Below, piece after piece: positions 1 to 8,259 of a DNA stretch of 64,000 nt. The stretch is from Bacteroidales bacterium UBA1680. Its GTDB lineage: Bacteria; Bacteroidota; Bacteroidia; Bacteroidales; UBA932. Below the pieces are notes generated by a model, which was not told the DNA's origin, searched no databases, and worked only from the letters and a program-made list of their open reading frames with translations. The stretch's first letter is position 1; each line of letters begins with the position of its first letter. The stretch lies in the NCBI GenBank assembly GCA_002320605.1, contig DCKG01000037.1:29078-93077 (forward strand), read 5' to 3'. The position numbers were made by a program, and so were the translations under genes.

Positions 1-1
1 T

Positions 2-238
2 GGCCCAGTGCTGCTTGGGGTTCTGCCGAGCGTCTATGGCTATTTCTTCATTCCCAACTACCCTTCCGACATTGCCACGGTCAATTTCGACCGCTCAGGC
101 ACCACCGTCATTGGCAAGTACCTGCTGAACCATAGCTTCATGATGCCTGGCCTGGTTAGCGTCGGCGTTTCCACGATTGTCGGCTACCTGATCACCTGTG
201 TCCTCTTCCCTGGTTACTTTGCCGGATTCACGCAGTAG
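2..238 (+). CDS. Anaerobic C4-dicarboxylate antiporter (DcuA/DcuB family), C-terminal fragment
   Basis: This is the last 78 codons of a gene whose start lies before the window. The visible part carries the Dcu-family C-terminal signature: GYFFIPNYPSD, then GTTVIGKYLLNHSFMMPGL, then one hydrophobic helix ending near the C-terminus. Dcu proteins sit in the inner membrane and exchange fumarate, malate or aspartate for succinate during anaerobic growth, which fits a fumarate-respiring Bacteroidales. The DcuA or DcuB subtype cannot be decided from this piece. The frame is open to base 2, so the GTG at position 8 is not a real start. Confidence 0.8.
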   Translation, partial: GPVLLGVLPSVYGYFFIPNYPSDIATVNFDRSGTTVIGKYLLNHSFMMPGLVSVGVSTIVGYLITCVLFPGYFAGFTQ

Positions 239-310
239 CCCATCGAAAATCAGGCAAGCGAAAAACGCCAAAGTGGCTTGAGACAGGCTATTTAATAACA
301 TGATTTTTAT

Positions 311-318
311 TATATTTG
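311..318 (+). promoter_or_regulatory. Bacteroidetes-type -7 element (TATATTTG)
   Basis: An exact TAnnTTTG match lies 20 bases ahead of the ATG at 339. This is the Bacteroidetes primary-sigma -7 consensus. No convincing -33 TTTG is present at the usual spacing. The predicted leader is about 17 nt. Confidence 0.5.
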
Positions 319-338
319 CCGAAATATATTAAAGAATT

Positions 339-2144
339 ATGGCAAAAGAAATAAAGTTTTCCCTAGTGTACAGGGATATGTGGCAATCCTCCGGCAAATA
401 TGTTCCAAGGGCGGATCAGCTGGTGAGAGTAGCGCCAGCAATCATAGACATGGGCTGTTTCGACCGCGTGGAGACTAACGGCGGTGCTTTCGAGCAAGTG
501 AATCTGCTTTTCGGAGAGAATCCTAACGTGGCGGTCCGCAAATGGACGGCTCCTTTCCACAAGGCGGGCATTCAGACCCACATGCTGGAAAGGGGACTGA
601 ACGCACTCAGAATGAATCCAGTGCCAGCCGACGTAAGGGAGCTAATGTTCAAGGTAAAGAAAAAGCAAGGCACCGACATCGCTCGTTCCTTCTGCGGCCT
701 CAACGATCACAGGAACCTCAGACGTTCGGTCGAATTCGCCAAGAAGGGAGGAATGATTTCTCAGGCTGCGCTTTCGATCACAAATTCACCGGTTCACACG
801 GTTGAATACTATATGGGAGTCGTAGACAAGGTAGTGGAATATGGCGCCGATGAAATCTGCCTCAAAGACATGGCAGGAGTAGGCCGCCCGACCTTCCTCG
901 GCCAGCTGGTGCACGACATAAAGAAGAAATACCCTGACATTCTGGTCCAGTACCATGGTCACACAGGACCAGGCTTCTCTCCTGCCTCGATGCTGGAAGT
1001 AGCCCGCGCAGGAGCAGACTACCTGGATGTCGCGGTAGAGCCTCTCGCATGGGGTAAGGTTCACCCGGACGTGATAACGATCCGTGAGATGATGAAGGCC
1101 GACGGATTCCTGGTGAAAGACATCAACATGGATGCCTACATGGAAGTACGAAGGCTCACTCAGGAGTTCATCGACGATTTCCTCGGCTACTGGATCAACC
1201 CATCCAACAAGGTGATGACTTCGCTTCTTGTAGGCTGCGGCCTGCCTGGCGGAATGATGGGTTCGATGATGTCCGACCTGAAGGGCTTCCAGGGTGCTAT
1301 CAATGCCGCCGAAAGAGCCCACGGCCGTCCGGAAATCAGTCTTGACACTCTGATGGTGAAGCTGTTCGACGAGGTTCAGTACGTATGGCCTAAGCTTGGC
1401 TACCCGCCGCTCGTGACGCCATTCAGCCAGTATGTCAAGAACACTGCGCTGATGAATCTGCTCGGCTCACTGAACGACAAGCCTAGGTGGTCCACCATCG
1501 ACAAAGACACTTGGGCTATGATACTTGGCAAGTGCGGCAAGCTGCCTGGACCTCTGGCTCCGGAGATAGTCGAACTGGCTAAGCAGAAAGGCTTGGAGTT
1601 CTACGATGGAGACCCTCAGGACATGTACCCTGACGAGCTGCCGAAGTTCCGCCAGATGATGAAGGAAGAGGGCTGGGACGAGGGTCAGGACGAGGAGGAA
1701 CTCTTCGAGTTTGCCATGCACGAGAACCAGTATCGCGACTATAAGAATGGCAAGGCGAAGGAGCGTTTCAACGCCGAGCTGGCCGACCTGAAGGCAAAGG
1801 CACACGCTCCGATCAAAATTGAGCGTCCTATCGTCGAGATGCCTAAGTTCGATGTCAATGAATATGCCAAACGCTATCCTCATGCCGTGCCTATCCAGGC
1901 TCCGGCGAAGGGTCAGCTTCTGTGGCAGGTGGACGTGAATGACGATTCCGCAGCCCCTATCGCCGGCGCTGAGGTGAAAGCCGGAATGGGCATGGGCTTC
2001 GTCCAGACATATTACGGAATGGAAGAACTCATTCCTGCGGTGGATGGCCGCGTGGTAGCCACCATCGGCAAGCAAGGCGACAAAGTGGAGAAAGGCGAGA
2101 TCGTAGCCTTTATTGAGGGTGCGGCTGACTCAGCAACGAAATAG
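339..2144 (+). CDS. Carboxyltransferase subunit (oxaloacetate decarboxylase alpha / pyruvate carboxylase B type) with non-canonical biotinyl domain
   Basis: Biotin-dependent carboxyltransferase of the OadA/PycB family, which moves a carboxyl group between a 2-oxoacid and carboxybiotin. Residues about 5-270 form the HMGL-like TIM barrel: YRDMWQS replaces the usual RDAHQS, the biotin-carbamate lysine motif KDMAG is at 176-180, and the metal-binding HGH is at 206-208. Residues about 280-500 form the conserved carboxylase domain. Residues about 525-593 have the biotinyl fold pattern, but where AMKM is expected the sequence reads TYYGM, so the position of the biotinylated lysine is Tyr559. The domain probably cannot be biotinylated, and a separate carrier protein would be needed. 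The preceding gene encodes a dicarboxylate transporter, consistent with C4-acid metabolism. The exact substrate is not determined. Confidence 0.85.
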   Translation: MAKEIKFSLVYRDMWQSSGKYVPRADQLVRVAPAIIDMGCFDRVETNGGAFEQVNLLFGENPNVAVRKWTAPFHKAGIQTHMLERGLNALRMNPVPADVRELMFKVKKKQGTDIARSFCGLNDHRNLRRSVEFAKKGGMISQAALSITNSPVHTVEYYMGVVDKVVEYGADEICLKDMAGVGRPTFLGQLVHDIKKKYPDILVQYHGHTGPGFSPASMLEVARAGADYLDVAVEPLAWGKVHPDVITIREMMKADGFLVKDINMDAYMEVRRLTQEFIDDFLGYWINPSNKVMTSLLVGCGLPGGMMGSMMSDLKGFQGAINAAERAHGRPEISLDTLMVKLFDEVQYVWPKLGYPPLVTPFSQYVKNTALMNLLGSLNDKPRWSTIDKDTWAMILGKCGKLPGPLAPEIVELAKQKGLEFYDGDPQDMYPDELPKFRQMMKEEGWDEGQDEEELFEFAMHENQYRDYKNGKAKERFNAELADLKAKAHAPIKIERPIVEMPKFDVNEYAKRYPHAVPIQAPAKGQLLWQVDVNDDSAAPIAGAEVKAGMGMGFVQTYYGMEELIPAVDGRVVATIGKQGDKVEKGEIVAFIEGAADSATK

Positions 2145-2149
2145 ACTCG

Positions 2150-2743
2150 ATGCAAATCGAGCAGCATCCTTTTGAGCCATTTCTCCCCGGCAACGCCAAA
2201 GTGCTGATGCTGGGGAGTTTTCCGCCTCAGGAAAAGAGGTGGAGCATGAGATTCTATTACCCGAATTTCATAAATGACATGTGGAGGATCCTCGGCCTAG
2301 CGTTTTTCGGAGACAAAGACAGGTTCGTGGACGCCAAAGCAAAGAAGTTCAGGCTGGATGACATAATCCAATTCTGTTCAGCCAAAGGCATCGCCTTATA
2401 CGACACTGCGACGGCAATCAGAAGGCTGAGAGACAATGCTTCGGACAAGTTCCTGGAAGTCGTGGAGCCGACGGATGTGCCTGCGCTGCTTCGGCATATT
2501 CCTGAATGCAAAGCCATTGTCGTGACTGGCGAGAAGGCCGCTGCCACGCTTTGCGCAACATTCGGCGCTACTCAGCCAAGAACGGGGGAATATTCAGAAT
2601 TCACGTTTGAAGGGCGCATCATGCGTCTCTACCGCATGCCCTCATCCTCAAGGGCCTACCCGCTCCCACTCCAGCAGAAAGCGACCGCCTATCAGAAGAT
2701 GTTTCAAGAATTGGAAATGACAAATTCTTCCGTCAGTTATTAA
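2150..2743 (+). CDS. Uracil-DNA glycosylase superfamily protein
   Basis: A 197-residue protein resembling the small uracil- or deoxyinosine-DNA glycosylases. The N-terminal motif VLMLGSFPP (residues 18-26) matches the GSxP active-site loop of the superfamily. The RFYYPNFINDMWRIL segment follows it, as in these enzymes. MPSSS at 163-167 occupies the place of the C-terminal DNA-intercalation loop. The expected role is base-excision repair of deaminated bases. The gene starts 5 bases after the carboxyltransferase stop, so it is probably cotranscribed. The family assignment is fairly firm; the damaged base removed is unknown. Confidence 0.7.
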   Translation: MQIEQHPFEPFLPGNAKVLMLGSFPPQEKRWSMRFYYPNFINDMWRILGLAFFGDKDRFVDAKAKKFRLDDIIQFCSAKGIALYDTATAIRRLRDNASDKFLEVVEPTDVPALLRHIPECKAIVVTGEKAAATLCATFGATQPRTGEYSEFTFEGRIMRLYRMPSSSRAYPLPLQQKATAYQKMFQELEMTNSSVSY

Positions 2744-2773
2744 TTTGAAAGAGGGAATTACGGAAAAAAAAGT

Positions 2774-2781
2774 TATTTTTG
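2774..2781 (+). promoter_or_regulatory. Putative -7 element (TATTTTTG) before the HAD gene
   Basis: An exact TAnnTTTG match ends 10 bases before the ATG at 2792. If active it would give a leader of only about 7 nt. A TTTG lies at 2744-2747, but its 26-base spacing is longer than usual for a -33 box. Confidence 0.35.
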
Positions 2782-2791
2782 TCATCTGGTT

Positions 2792-3685
2792 ATGAATATG
2801 AAAGCTAATTATAACGCTAATATCACAAAAGAGCAAAGCGACAAGCTAAAAAAAGTCAAGCATCTGGCCTTGGACATGGATGGCACGATCTACATGGAGA
2901 ATGACATCTTCCCGTTTACGCTAGAAGTGCTGGAATCATTGAGAGATAATGGAATAGGATACTCTTTTCTTACCAACAATCCCACGAAATCAGTAGAAGA
3001 TTACCTGTCTAAGCTGCATCGGATGGGGATAAAAGCCGATGCCGGAAACATGTACTCCACCCCCATCGCGACGATAGATTATATTCACAAGCATTATCCG
3101 AGAGTCCGGAAGCTCTTCATGCTGGGCACCCCGAGCATGCAGAAAGAGTTCGTCGATGCAGGTTTCGAAGCCTGCGCCGACGATCCTGACGATGTCCCAG
3201 ACATGCTTGTGGTTGCATTCGATACGACTTTGACATATTCTCGTCTTTGCAGGGCAACTTGGTGGGCTAGCCAAGGGATTCCATACATCGCGACGAACCC
3301 CGATTTCGTCTGCCCGACTGATGCCAAGACCATTCTAGTCGACTGCGGTTCACTTCAAAAATGCATCGAAGCGGCATGCGGGCGAAAGCCAGACAAAGTC
3401 ATGGGCAAGCCAGACCCGTCAATGCTGGACGGGATAATGGATCGAAATGGCCTGAAAGCGGATGAGATCGCCATGGTGGGAGACAGAATCTACACCGACA
3501 TCGCCATGGGACACAATGCGGGCGCAGTGAGCGTGCTAGTGCTCTCCGGGGAAACGACGCTGGAGACAGCATTGGAAGTCGCGCAGGAGGCCAGGACAAA
3601 CCCTCATCCGAAGCATTGGCCTGCGGATCTCATCGTCAGGGACATAAAGGAGCTGGCAGACCTCTTGCTGGAAGCCAGAAGATGA
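2792..3685 (+). CDS. HAD-IIA family sugar/nucleotide phosphatase (NagD-like)
   Basis: HAD-superfamily hydrolase of subfamily IIA (NagD/phosphoglycolate phosphatase type), 297 residues as expected. Motif I is LDMDGTIY with nucleophile Asp28 and acid/base Asp30. Motif II is FLTNNPTKS. Motif III contains Lys206 in VMGKPD. Motif IV is MVGDRIYTD with metal-binding Asp231 and Asp236. A C2-type cap lies between motifs II and III. It probably dephosphorylates a small sugar phosphate or nucleotide in the cytoplasm. The start offers two in-frame ATGs (2792 and 2798). The stop overlaps the next start as ATGA, indicating translational coupling. Confidence 0.85.
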   Translation: MNMKANYNANITKEQSDKLKKVKHLALDMDGTIYMENDIFPFTLEVLESLRDNGIGYSFLTNNPTKSVEDYLSKLHRMGIKADAGNMYSTPIATIDYIHKHYPRVRKLFMLGTPSMQKEFVDAGFEACADDPDDVPDMLVVAFDTTLTYSRLCRATWWASQGIPYIATNPDFVCPTDAKTILVDCGSLQKCIEAACGRKPDKVMGKPDPSMLDGIMDRNGLKADEIAMVGDRIYTDIAMGHNAGAVSVLVLSGETTLETALEVAQEARTNPHPKHWPADLIVRDIKELADLLLEARR

Positions 3686-4257
3686 AAATCCTGTTCATTC
3701 ACGGCCTGGCATCATCAGGCGCCTACAAAATGGCCACATCTTTAAGAATATTGCTTAAAGGCAGCGAAGTCATTGCGCCCGACGTGCCTATCAGGCTGCA
3801 GGATGCCATTAATCTTTTGGAAGGGATTTGCCATGAGGGAAACCCGGATCTCACGATCGGCCTCTCCTGGGGCGGATTCCTGGCACAGAAGCTGAGAGGA
3901 CGGCGCAAGATGCTCATCAATCCTGACCTAGGAATATCCCGGATGCTGCGGACGAAAATCGGGGAGCAGGAATACCTCTCGCCTAGGAAGAACGGCGACA
4001 AGACCTTCATGATAAGCGACGATATCTGCAATGAATATGCAGAAGCAGAGCTCTCGCAGTATGCAAACCTCACACAGGAAGAGGTGAGCATGACGACGGG
4101 GATTTTTGCCCAGAACGACGAGCTGGTGCATTGCGGGCCCGAATTCGAGCAGCATTACCCAGGTAAGGCGCATTATTACCCCGGCGGACACCTCCCTAAC
4201 TATCCAGAAATAAAGAAATATATCCTCCCTATCTTGAGGAAAGAGATGGAAAGATAA
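3682..4257 (+). CDS. Small alpha/beta-hydrolase (YqiA/UPF0227-like esterase)
   Basis: A 191-residue alpha/beta-hydrolase with a visible catalytic triad: Ser62 in the nucleophile elbow GLSWGG, Asp146 in QNDELV and His170 in GGHLP. The N-terminus MKILFIHGLASSG gives the first strand and the HG oxyanion loop. Size and motif order resemble the YqiA-type carboxylesterases. The ATG at 3682 was chosen because it overlaps the HAD stop by ATGA and begins directly with the first beta strand; an upstream in-frame start at 3616 would lie deep inside the HAD gene. The substrate is unknown. Confidence 0.7.
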   Translation: MKILFIHGLASSGAYKMATSLRILLKGSEVIAPDVPIRLQDAINLLEGICHEGNPDLTIGLSWGGFLAQKLRGRRKMLINPDLGISRMLRTKIGEQEYLSPRKNGDKTFMISDDICNEYAEAELSQYANLTQEEVSMTTGIFAQNDELVHCGPEFEQHYPGKAHYYPGGHLPNYPEIKKYILPILRKEMER

Positions 4258-4274
4258 CTGATAATATTAAGAGC

Positions 4275-5252
4275 ATGAGATATTTGATAAATAATTCCAC
4301 GGACCCCTATTTCAACCTAGCATTCGACGAATACTGCCTCGAACACATCCATAGCGAAGAGCCCTATTTCTTCCTTTGGAGGAACCGTCCCGCAGTGATA
4401 ATCGGGCTGAACCAGAACGCATATGGGGAAGTCAATCTTGAGTATCTGAACGCACATGGAATCACCCTGGCGCGCAGGGTCACAGGCGGAGGCGCAGTCT
4501 ACCACGACCTCCAGAACATGAATTACACCATAATCGGCAGAGACCCATCACCACAACCCATGGTGGATGCTCTCCGGCAGCTTGGCGTGCCAGCGGAATT
4601 GACTGGCAGAAACGACATATTCGTCGAAGGCAGAAAAGTCTCCGGCTATGCGCGCAGGGTCGCCGGCAACCAAGAGATAATCCACGGCACATTGATGTAC
4701 AATGTGGACCTGGACACCCTGCAACACGTGCTGGACACGCCAGCCTCGAAAATGAATGCAAAAGGAATATCTTCTGTCCGAAGCCACGTCGCGAACCTGA
4801 AAGAATATCTGCCTCAGTTCAACTCGCTTGACGAGCTGCAGGCAAAACTATCCGAAATCCTCTCTGGAGGTGATGGCCCGCTTCTCGCCAAAGGAAGCGG
4901 CTATCCGAGCCAAGATGAAATCAATGCCGAAGTCGGGAAAATTGCGGCCGAGAAGTTCGCCACCTGGGAGTTCATCTACGGTCACTCACACGAAGCTGAT
5001 TTCAATTTCAAGAAAAAACTCTCTTGCGGGACAGTGGAAGCAAGCCTTAAAATTGATAAAGGAATCATCACGGCTCTGACTTTCTCTGGCGATTTCCTCT
5101 TCGACGAGCCTTCCGAGGATCTTGCGAGCAAGCTTATCGGGCTGCGCTACGACAAGGCTGCTCTATCCGCAGCCATCGAGAAGGCCGGGGCCGGGAAATA
5201 TTTCCGCTCCGCCAATGCCTTGGAAATATGCTCTCTCCTTCTCGGAGAATAG
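4275..5252 (+). CDS. lplA: Lipoate-protein ligase A
   Basis: Ligase that activates free lipoate with ATP and attaches it to lipoyl domains. The family motif RRVTGGGAVYHD spans residues 67-78. The lipoyl-AMP lysine is Lys121 in GRKVSGYA, followed by HGTLMYNVDLD. A C-terminal accessory domain is present (about 245-325), so it resembles the single-chain E. coli-type LplA at 325 residues. Its likely clients include the E2 protein encoded at 50547-51887, whose lipoyl lysine is intact. It is the last gene of the plus-strand run that begins with the carboxyltransferase. Confidence 0.9.
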   Translation: MRYLINNSTDPYFNLAFDEYCLEHIHSEEPYFFLWRNRPAVIIGLNQNAYGEVNLEYLNAHGITLARRVTGGGAVYHDLQNMNYTIIGRDPSPQPMVDALRQLGVPAELTGRNDIFVEGRKVSGYARRVAGNQEIIHGTLMYNVDLDTLQHVLDTPASKMNAKGISSVRSHVANLKEYLPQFNSLDELQAKLSEILSGGDGPLLAKGSGYPSQDEINAEVGKIAAEKFATWEFIYGHSHEADFNFKKKLSCGTVEASLKIDKGIITALTFSGDFLFDEPSEDLASKLIGLRYDKAALSAAIEKAGAGKYFRSANALEICSLLLGE

Positions 5253-5481
5253 CCACAGCCGGGCATTAAAAAATGCATGCCGGAATCTCAAGACTACAGC
5301 ATGCCAATAAATGTTTCGTTAATGTGTAAAGACTACATTTATTCTTGATAGGTAATGTGATAGGTTATCATTAAGTTTTCTGTAGCAAAGGTAAGAACTG
5401 CCCAATTGCCACGCAAGAAAATGACCGGCAATAATATGCTAATTCGGCAGAATAATGTACTGATTCGACACGAGGGGCTCT
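5253..5481. other. Convergent intergenic region after lplA
   Basis: A gene-free 229 bp stretch between convergent lplA and the AraC-type regulator. It contains an imperfect hairpin just after lplA (around 5258-5284, CCGGGCAT pairing with ATGCCGG with one bulge). There is also a short AT hairpin TGATAGGTTATCA near 5358 followed by a T-rich stretch. Either could end transcription, but neither is a strong terminator. Nothing coding is seen. Confidence 0.4.
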
Positions 5482-7350
5482 CTATCTCACTCTCTTATAC
5501 TCACTTGGAGTCATCCCGAATTTCGTCCTGAAGAGACGATTGAATGTTGGCACATTTGGGATTCCGCACATTTCAGCCACGGCGGCTATCTTGTATTCAG
5601 GATGTTTCATCAATATCTCGACGGCATATTCAAGTCTTTTCTTATTGATATAACCGATCGTGCTGAGTCCGGTATTCCTGTTTATCACCTTGGCCAACTT
5701 GTTCCTGTTCAACCCCGAGAAACGAACCAGGTCTTCTCGTGACAGGCTGGGATTGAGATACAATTTCTCTCTAGTTATTTTCGAGTCGAGGATCTCGAAA
5801 ATGCTCCTGCCTTCGGCAAGCTCTTCCGACTCTATCGTCTCGTCCTGCATCATGGCTTTCATATCAGCTACGCCGGCCACGTCTTCCTTGTTCCTGCCAT
5901 CATAAGAATTCGAGAACTCAGTCTGGTCATCCGGCCCTGAACCTCCGTCATCACCCCCAGAGATTTCTTTGGCGGGATCGTTAGACATCATCAGGAGCCT
6001 TGCCCTAGCCTTCTCAAAGTCATCTTTGTACGATATGAGTTCGTAGATAGTCCCGACCATGGCCAGATTCTTCCGCCTGGCTCGTCTTGCGTTCATGATG
6101 CTGTAGATGAACAAGACAAGGAGCACGACTGCGACGACGCTCGCTGACAAGAACATCTGAGTCCTGGTACGGACCCGGTTCTTCTCTTCCTGAAGCTGAA
6201 GCTCTCGCTCGCTCTTGTCGTAGACCTCAGCCATCTCCAAGGCAGTGCTTTTCTGCTCTCGCATTTTCAAGCTGTCGACGAGCACTGATAAATGCTTGTA
6301 ATATTGCGAAGCCTTTTTATAATCCCCTATGGCGTTGTATGCGTCCCCGAGAATATGCTGTACCATCTTCATGTGGTACGTGATGGTGTCGCTGTGCGCC
6401 TTCAAAAAGGCCTCTTGTTTCTTGTAAATGGAAATGACGGTGGCATATTCCTTTTTATCCATCAGGTAAGGAACGATGAGATAATCATCTTTCGCATACT
6501 TGTCCCCTATGGAGCGCCACGATGCGTATGCCTCGTCGGCCTCTTTCTCCCTGCCTAATTTGAAGAGCAGGACGGCTCGCTGCGCATAATAGGTCTTCTT
6601 CTCCTTATCAGTGAGATTCTCCATCTTTACGGCATCGCCCTCGTCCCCGCCGGAAGTAAGCAACTCGAGCTTGTCCAGGACCTTAAGAGCCTCCTCATAG
6701 CGGTCTTCCCTCATCAGCAGCACCAAGAGCGTATTGTACTCGTATGTCAGGTTGTCGAACCTGTATTTGTAATCGGATTCCTCCATCATCTTCACGGCCT
6801 CGTTCAGATGATAGAAAGCACGTTCCTTATCCCCCTGATGATAAAGCATTTTCCCGATGCCGAACATGGCTATCGACTCCATGACCCTGCTGCCTGCCTT
6901 ATCAGAGACTTTGAAGAGAAGGTTGATGTACTTAGACCCATTCTCCTCGTCGTGGAGACAGTCATAACAGGAAATCATCCTGTGAAGGCTCTCCATATAA
7001 GCCTGTAGATCATGGCTGAGAGAATCCTGCCTCATCAGCCTGCCATAATATTTAATGGCGGCGTAGTAATGGCCGGTATTGTAATATAAGTCTCCTTCCG
7101 TCCGGTCAAGGTTATATTCAGAATCATCTCCCCTCTTCCGAAGCTCTTCCATTATTCTCTTAGCCTTGTCGAAATCCGAGTAAGTATATTCGTAGACGTA
7201 ATCTACGTCTATCAGCGAATCGGGTAAGGCGGAAGCGTAATAGGCAGAAGATACTCCTGCATCAGATGAAACCATTCTCCTTCCGCTTGCTACGAGGAAT
7301 GGGAGAAAAATCATTGTGCATATGCAGGCAAAACAATAACTGACTTTCAT
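5482..7350 (-). CDS. TPR / transmembrane / AraC-type helix-turn-helix regulator
   Basis: A 622-residue hybrid regulator of a kind common in Bacteroidetes. A signal-like hydrophobic segment occupies residues 1-23. Helical TPR-like repeats follow to about residue 380. A single membrane helix (FLSASVVAVVLLVLFIYSI) comes next, then an acidic linker, and an AraC-family DNA-binding domain fills the last 100 residues (LNRNKLAKVINRNTG and IAAVAEMCGIPNVPTFNRLF are its two helix-turn-helix units). The protein would sense an envelope or periplasmic cue through the TPR region and act on DNA from the membrane. It lies immediately upstream of and divergent from the capsule locus, so the shared 318 bp region may be its target; that is inference. 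Confidence 0.85.
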   Translation of the reverse strand: MKVSYCFACICTMIFLPFLVASGRRMVSSDAGVSSAYYASALPDSLIDVDYVYEYTYSDFDKAKRIMEELRKRGDDSEYNLDRTEGDLYYNTGHYYAAIKYYGRLMRQDSLSHDLQAYMESLHRMISCYDCLHDEENGSKYINLLFKVSDKAGSRVMESIAMFGIGKMLYHQGDKERAFYHLNEAVKMMEESDYKYRFDNLTYEYNTLLVLLMREDRYEEALKVLDKLELLTSGGDEGDAVKMENLTDKEKKTYYAQRAVLLFKLGREKEADEAYASWRSIGDKYAKDDYLIVPYLMDKKEYATVISIYKKQEAFLKAHSDTITYHMKMVQHILGDAYNAIGDYKKASQYYKHLSVLVDSLKMREQKSTALEMAEVYDKSERELQLQEEKNRVRTRTQMFLSASVVAVVLLVLFIYSIMNARRARRKNLAMVGTIYELISYKDDFEKARARLLMMSNDPAKEISGGDDGGSGPDDQTEFSNSYDGRNKEDVAGVADMKAMMQDETIESEELAEGRSIFEILDSKITREKLYLNPSLSREDLVRFSGLNRNKLAKVINRNTGLSTIGYINKKRLEYAVEILMKHPEYKIAAVAEMCGIPNVPTFNRLFRTKFGMTPSEYKRVR

Positions 7351-7668
7351 TTCGGCTGGCTTAGTCTACGCAAATTTATAATAAATTCAACTAACAGCGT
7401 ACGCCGCAAAAGCGATATAGCATGTAGATTTACCCTATTTCTTAGAAAAATTTTGCTAATTGAAAATGATTTGCTTATTTTGGCGGAAATTTTAGAGTAA
7501 CTCTTGCAAGAAATTTTGTACGCAAAGGATTGCTTTCGAGCCAAATGATCGTTCAGGAAACATTCAAATGAGGTTATCGAATCTAACTCTAAGCTTTACT
7601 TGTTGTTAATCATGCCATTACGTATTTTGGCATGAGCTATATTGGTTTCTCTTGGCTTATTTTGAAGC
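7351..7668 (+). promoter_or_regulatory. Divergent control region and leader of the capsule locus
   Basis: An AT-rich 318 bp gene-free region ahead of upxY. It holds a perfect inverted repeat CATGCCA (7611-7617) / TGGCATG (7628-7634) with a 10-base loop. It also holds a 10-bp palindrome TCTTGCAAGA near 7502 and another, AAGCATGCTT (7665-7674), that contains the upxY start codon. GCTT-ATTTTG-AAGC just upstream could form a competing small hairpin. No exact TAnnTTTG is seen on the plus strand; near matches (TATTTTGG) occur around 7474 and 7623. No second distant inverted repeat was found, so there is no sign of a Mpi-type invertible promoter. Confidence 0.5.
7371..7378 (-). promoter_or_regulatory. 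-7 element (TAAATTTG) for the AraC-type regulator
   Basis: The minus strand reads TAAATTTG, an exact TAnnTTTG match, 20 bases before the regulator ATG. The predicted leader is about 17 nt. No clear -33 box at standard spacing. Confidence 0.4.
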
Positions 7669-8259
7669 ATGCTTAAGGCACTGAACACCGACTCCGAGAA
7701 GAACGTGAAACACTGGTTCGTAATGCGAGCCTATAAAAACGAAAAGACTGCCGAAGAAAAGCTCTGTGGGAGTGGAGGTCTTGAATACTTCATCCCGAAG
7801 CACTACGTACTGAGAACCTACCACGGGGTCAAGACACGTCGTCTCGTACCTGTTATCCCAAACCTAGTCTTCGTCAACTCCACCCACGTCAAGATAACTG
7901 ACTTCAAGAAAACTCAGTACAACCTCCTGCAGTTCGTCACGTGGGAAATCGAAGGCGAGCGCAAATACATGATCGTGTCCGACAAGGAAATGAAAGACTT
8001 CATCAAAGCGACCACGCAGAACGAAATGAAGACTGACTTCTACAAGCCGGAGGAAATCAATCTCAAATACGGGGACCGCATCCGCATCCACGGTGGAATC
8101 CTGGACGGAGTCGAAGGGGTGCTCGCACGCGTGAACGGAAAACGAAACAAAAGCCTCGTCATAACGCTGGAGGGGATAATGTCCGTCGCGGTGAACGTGT
8201 CGCCGGAATTCATAGAAATTTTGGATAGGAATGAGTGTCAGAGTCAATCTGAGCAATAG
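7669..8259 (+). CDS. upxY: UpxY-type transcription antiterminator (NusG paralog)
   Basis: A NusG-like protein that in Bacteroides binds RNA polymerase at the leader of its own capsule operon and prevents early termination. Residues about 14-110 match the NGN domain (HWFVMRAYKNEKTAEEKL at the start). Residues about 132-165 form the KOW domain (YGDRIRIHGGILDGVEGVLARV). At 196 residues it has the usual UpxY length. It is the first gene of the locus, as in B. fragilis, and its 3' end overlaps the dehydratase by 29 bases. No upxZ-like gene follows it here. Confidence 0.85.
   Translation: MLKALNTDSEKNVKHWFVMRAYKNEKTAEEKLCGSGGLEYFIPKHYVLRTYHGVKTRRLVPVIPNLVFVNSTHVKITDFKKTQYNLLQFVTWEIEGERKYMIVSDKEMKDFIKATTQNEMKTDFYKPEEINLKYGDRIRIHGGILDGVEGVLARVNGKRNKSLVITLEGIMSVAVNVSPEFIEILDRNECQSQSEQ

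Noticed and set aside
7470..7482. TATTTTGG as the capsule promoter -7 element
   Set aside because: It deviates from TAnnTTTG and has no -33 box at the right distance. It is mentioned as a near match only.
7600..7640. Possible invertible capsule promoter of the Mpi type
   Set aside because: The 7-bp inverted repeat is a local hairpin with a 10-base loop. There is no pair of long repeats flanking a promoter and no recombinase gene nearby.
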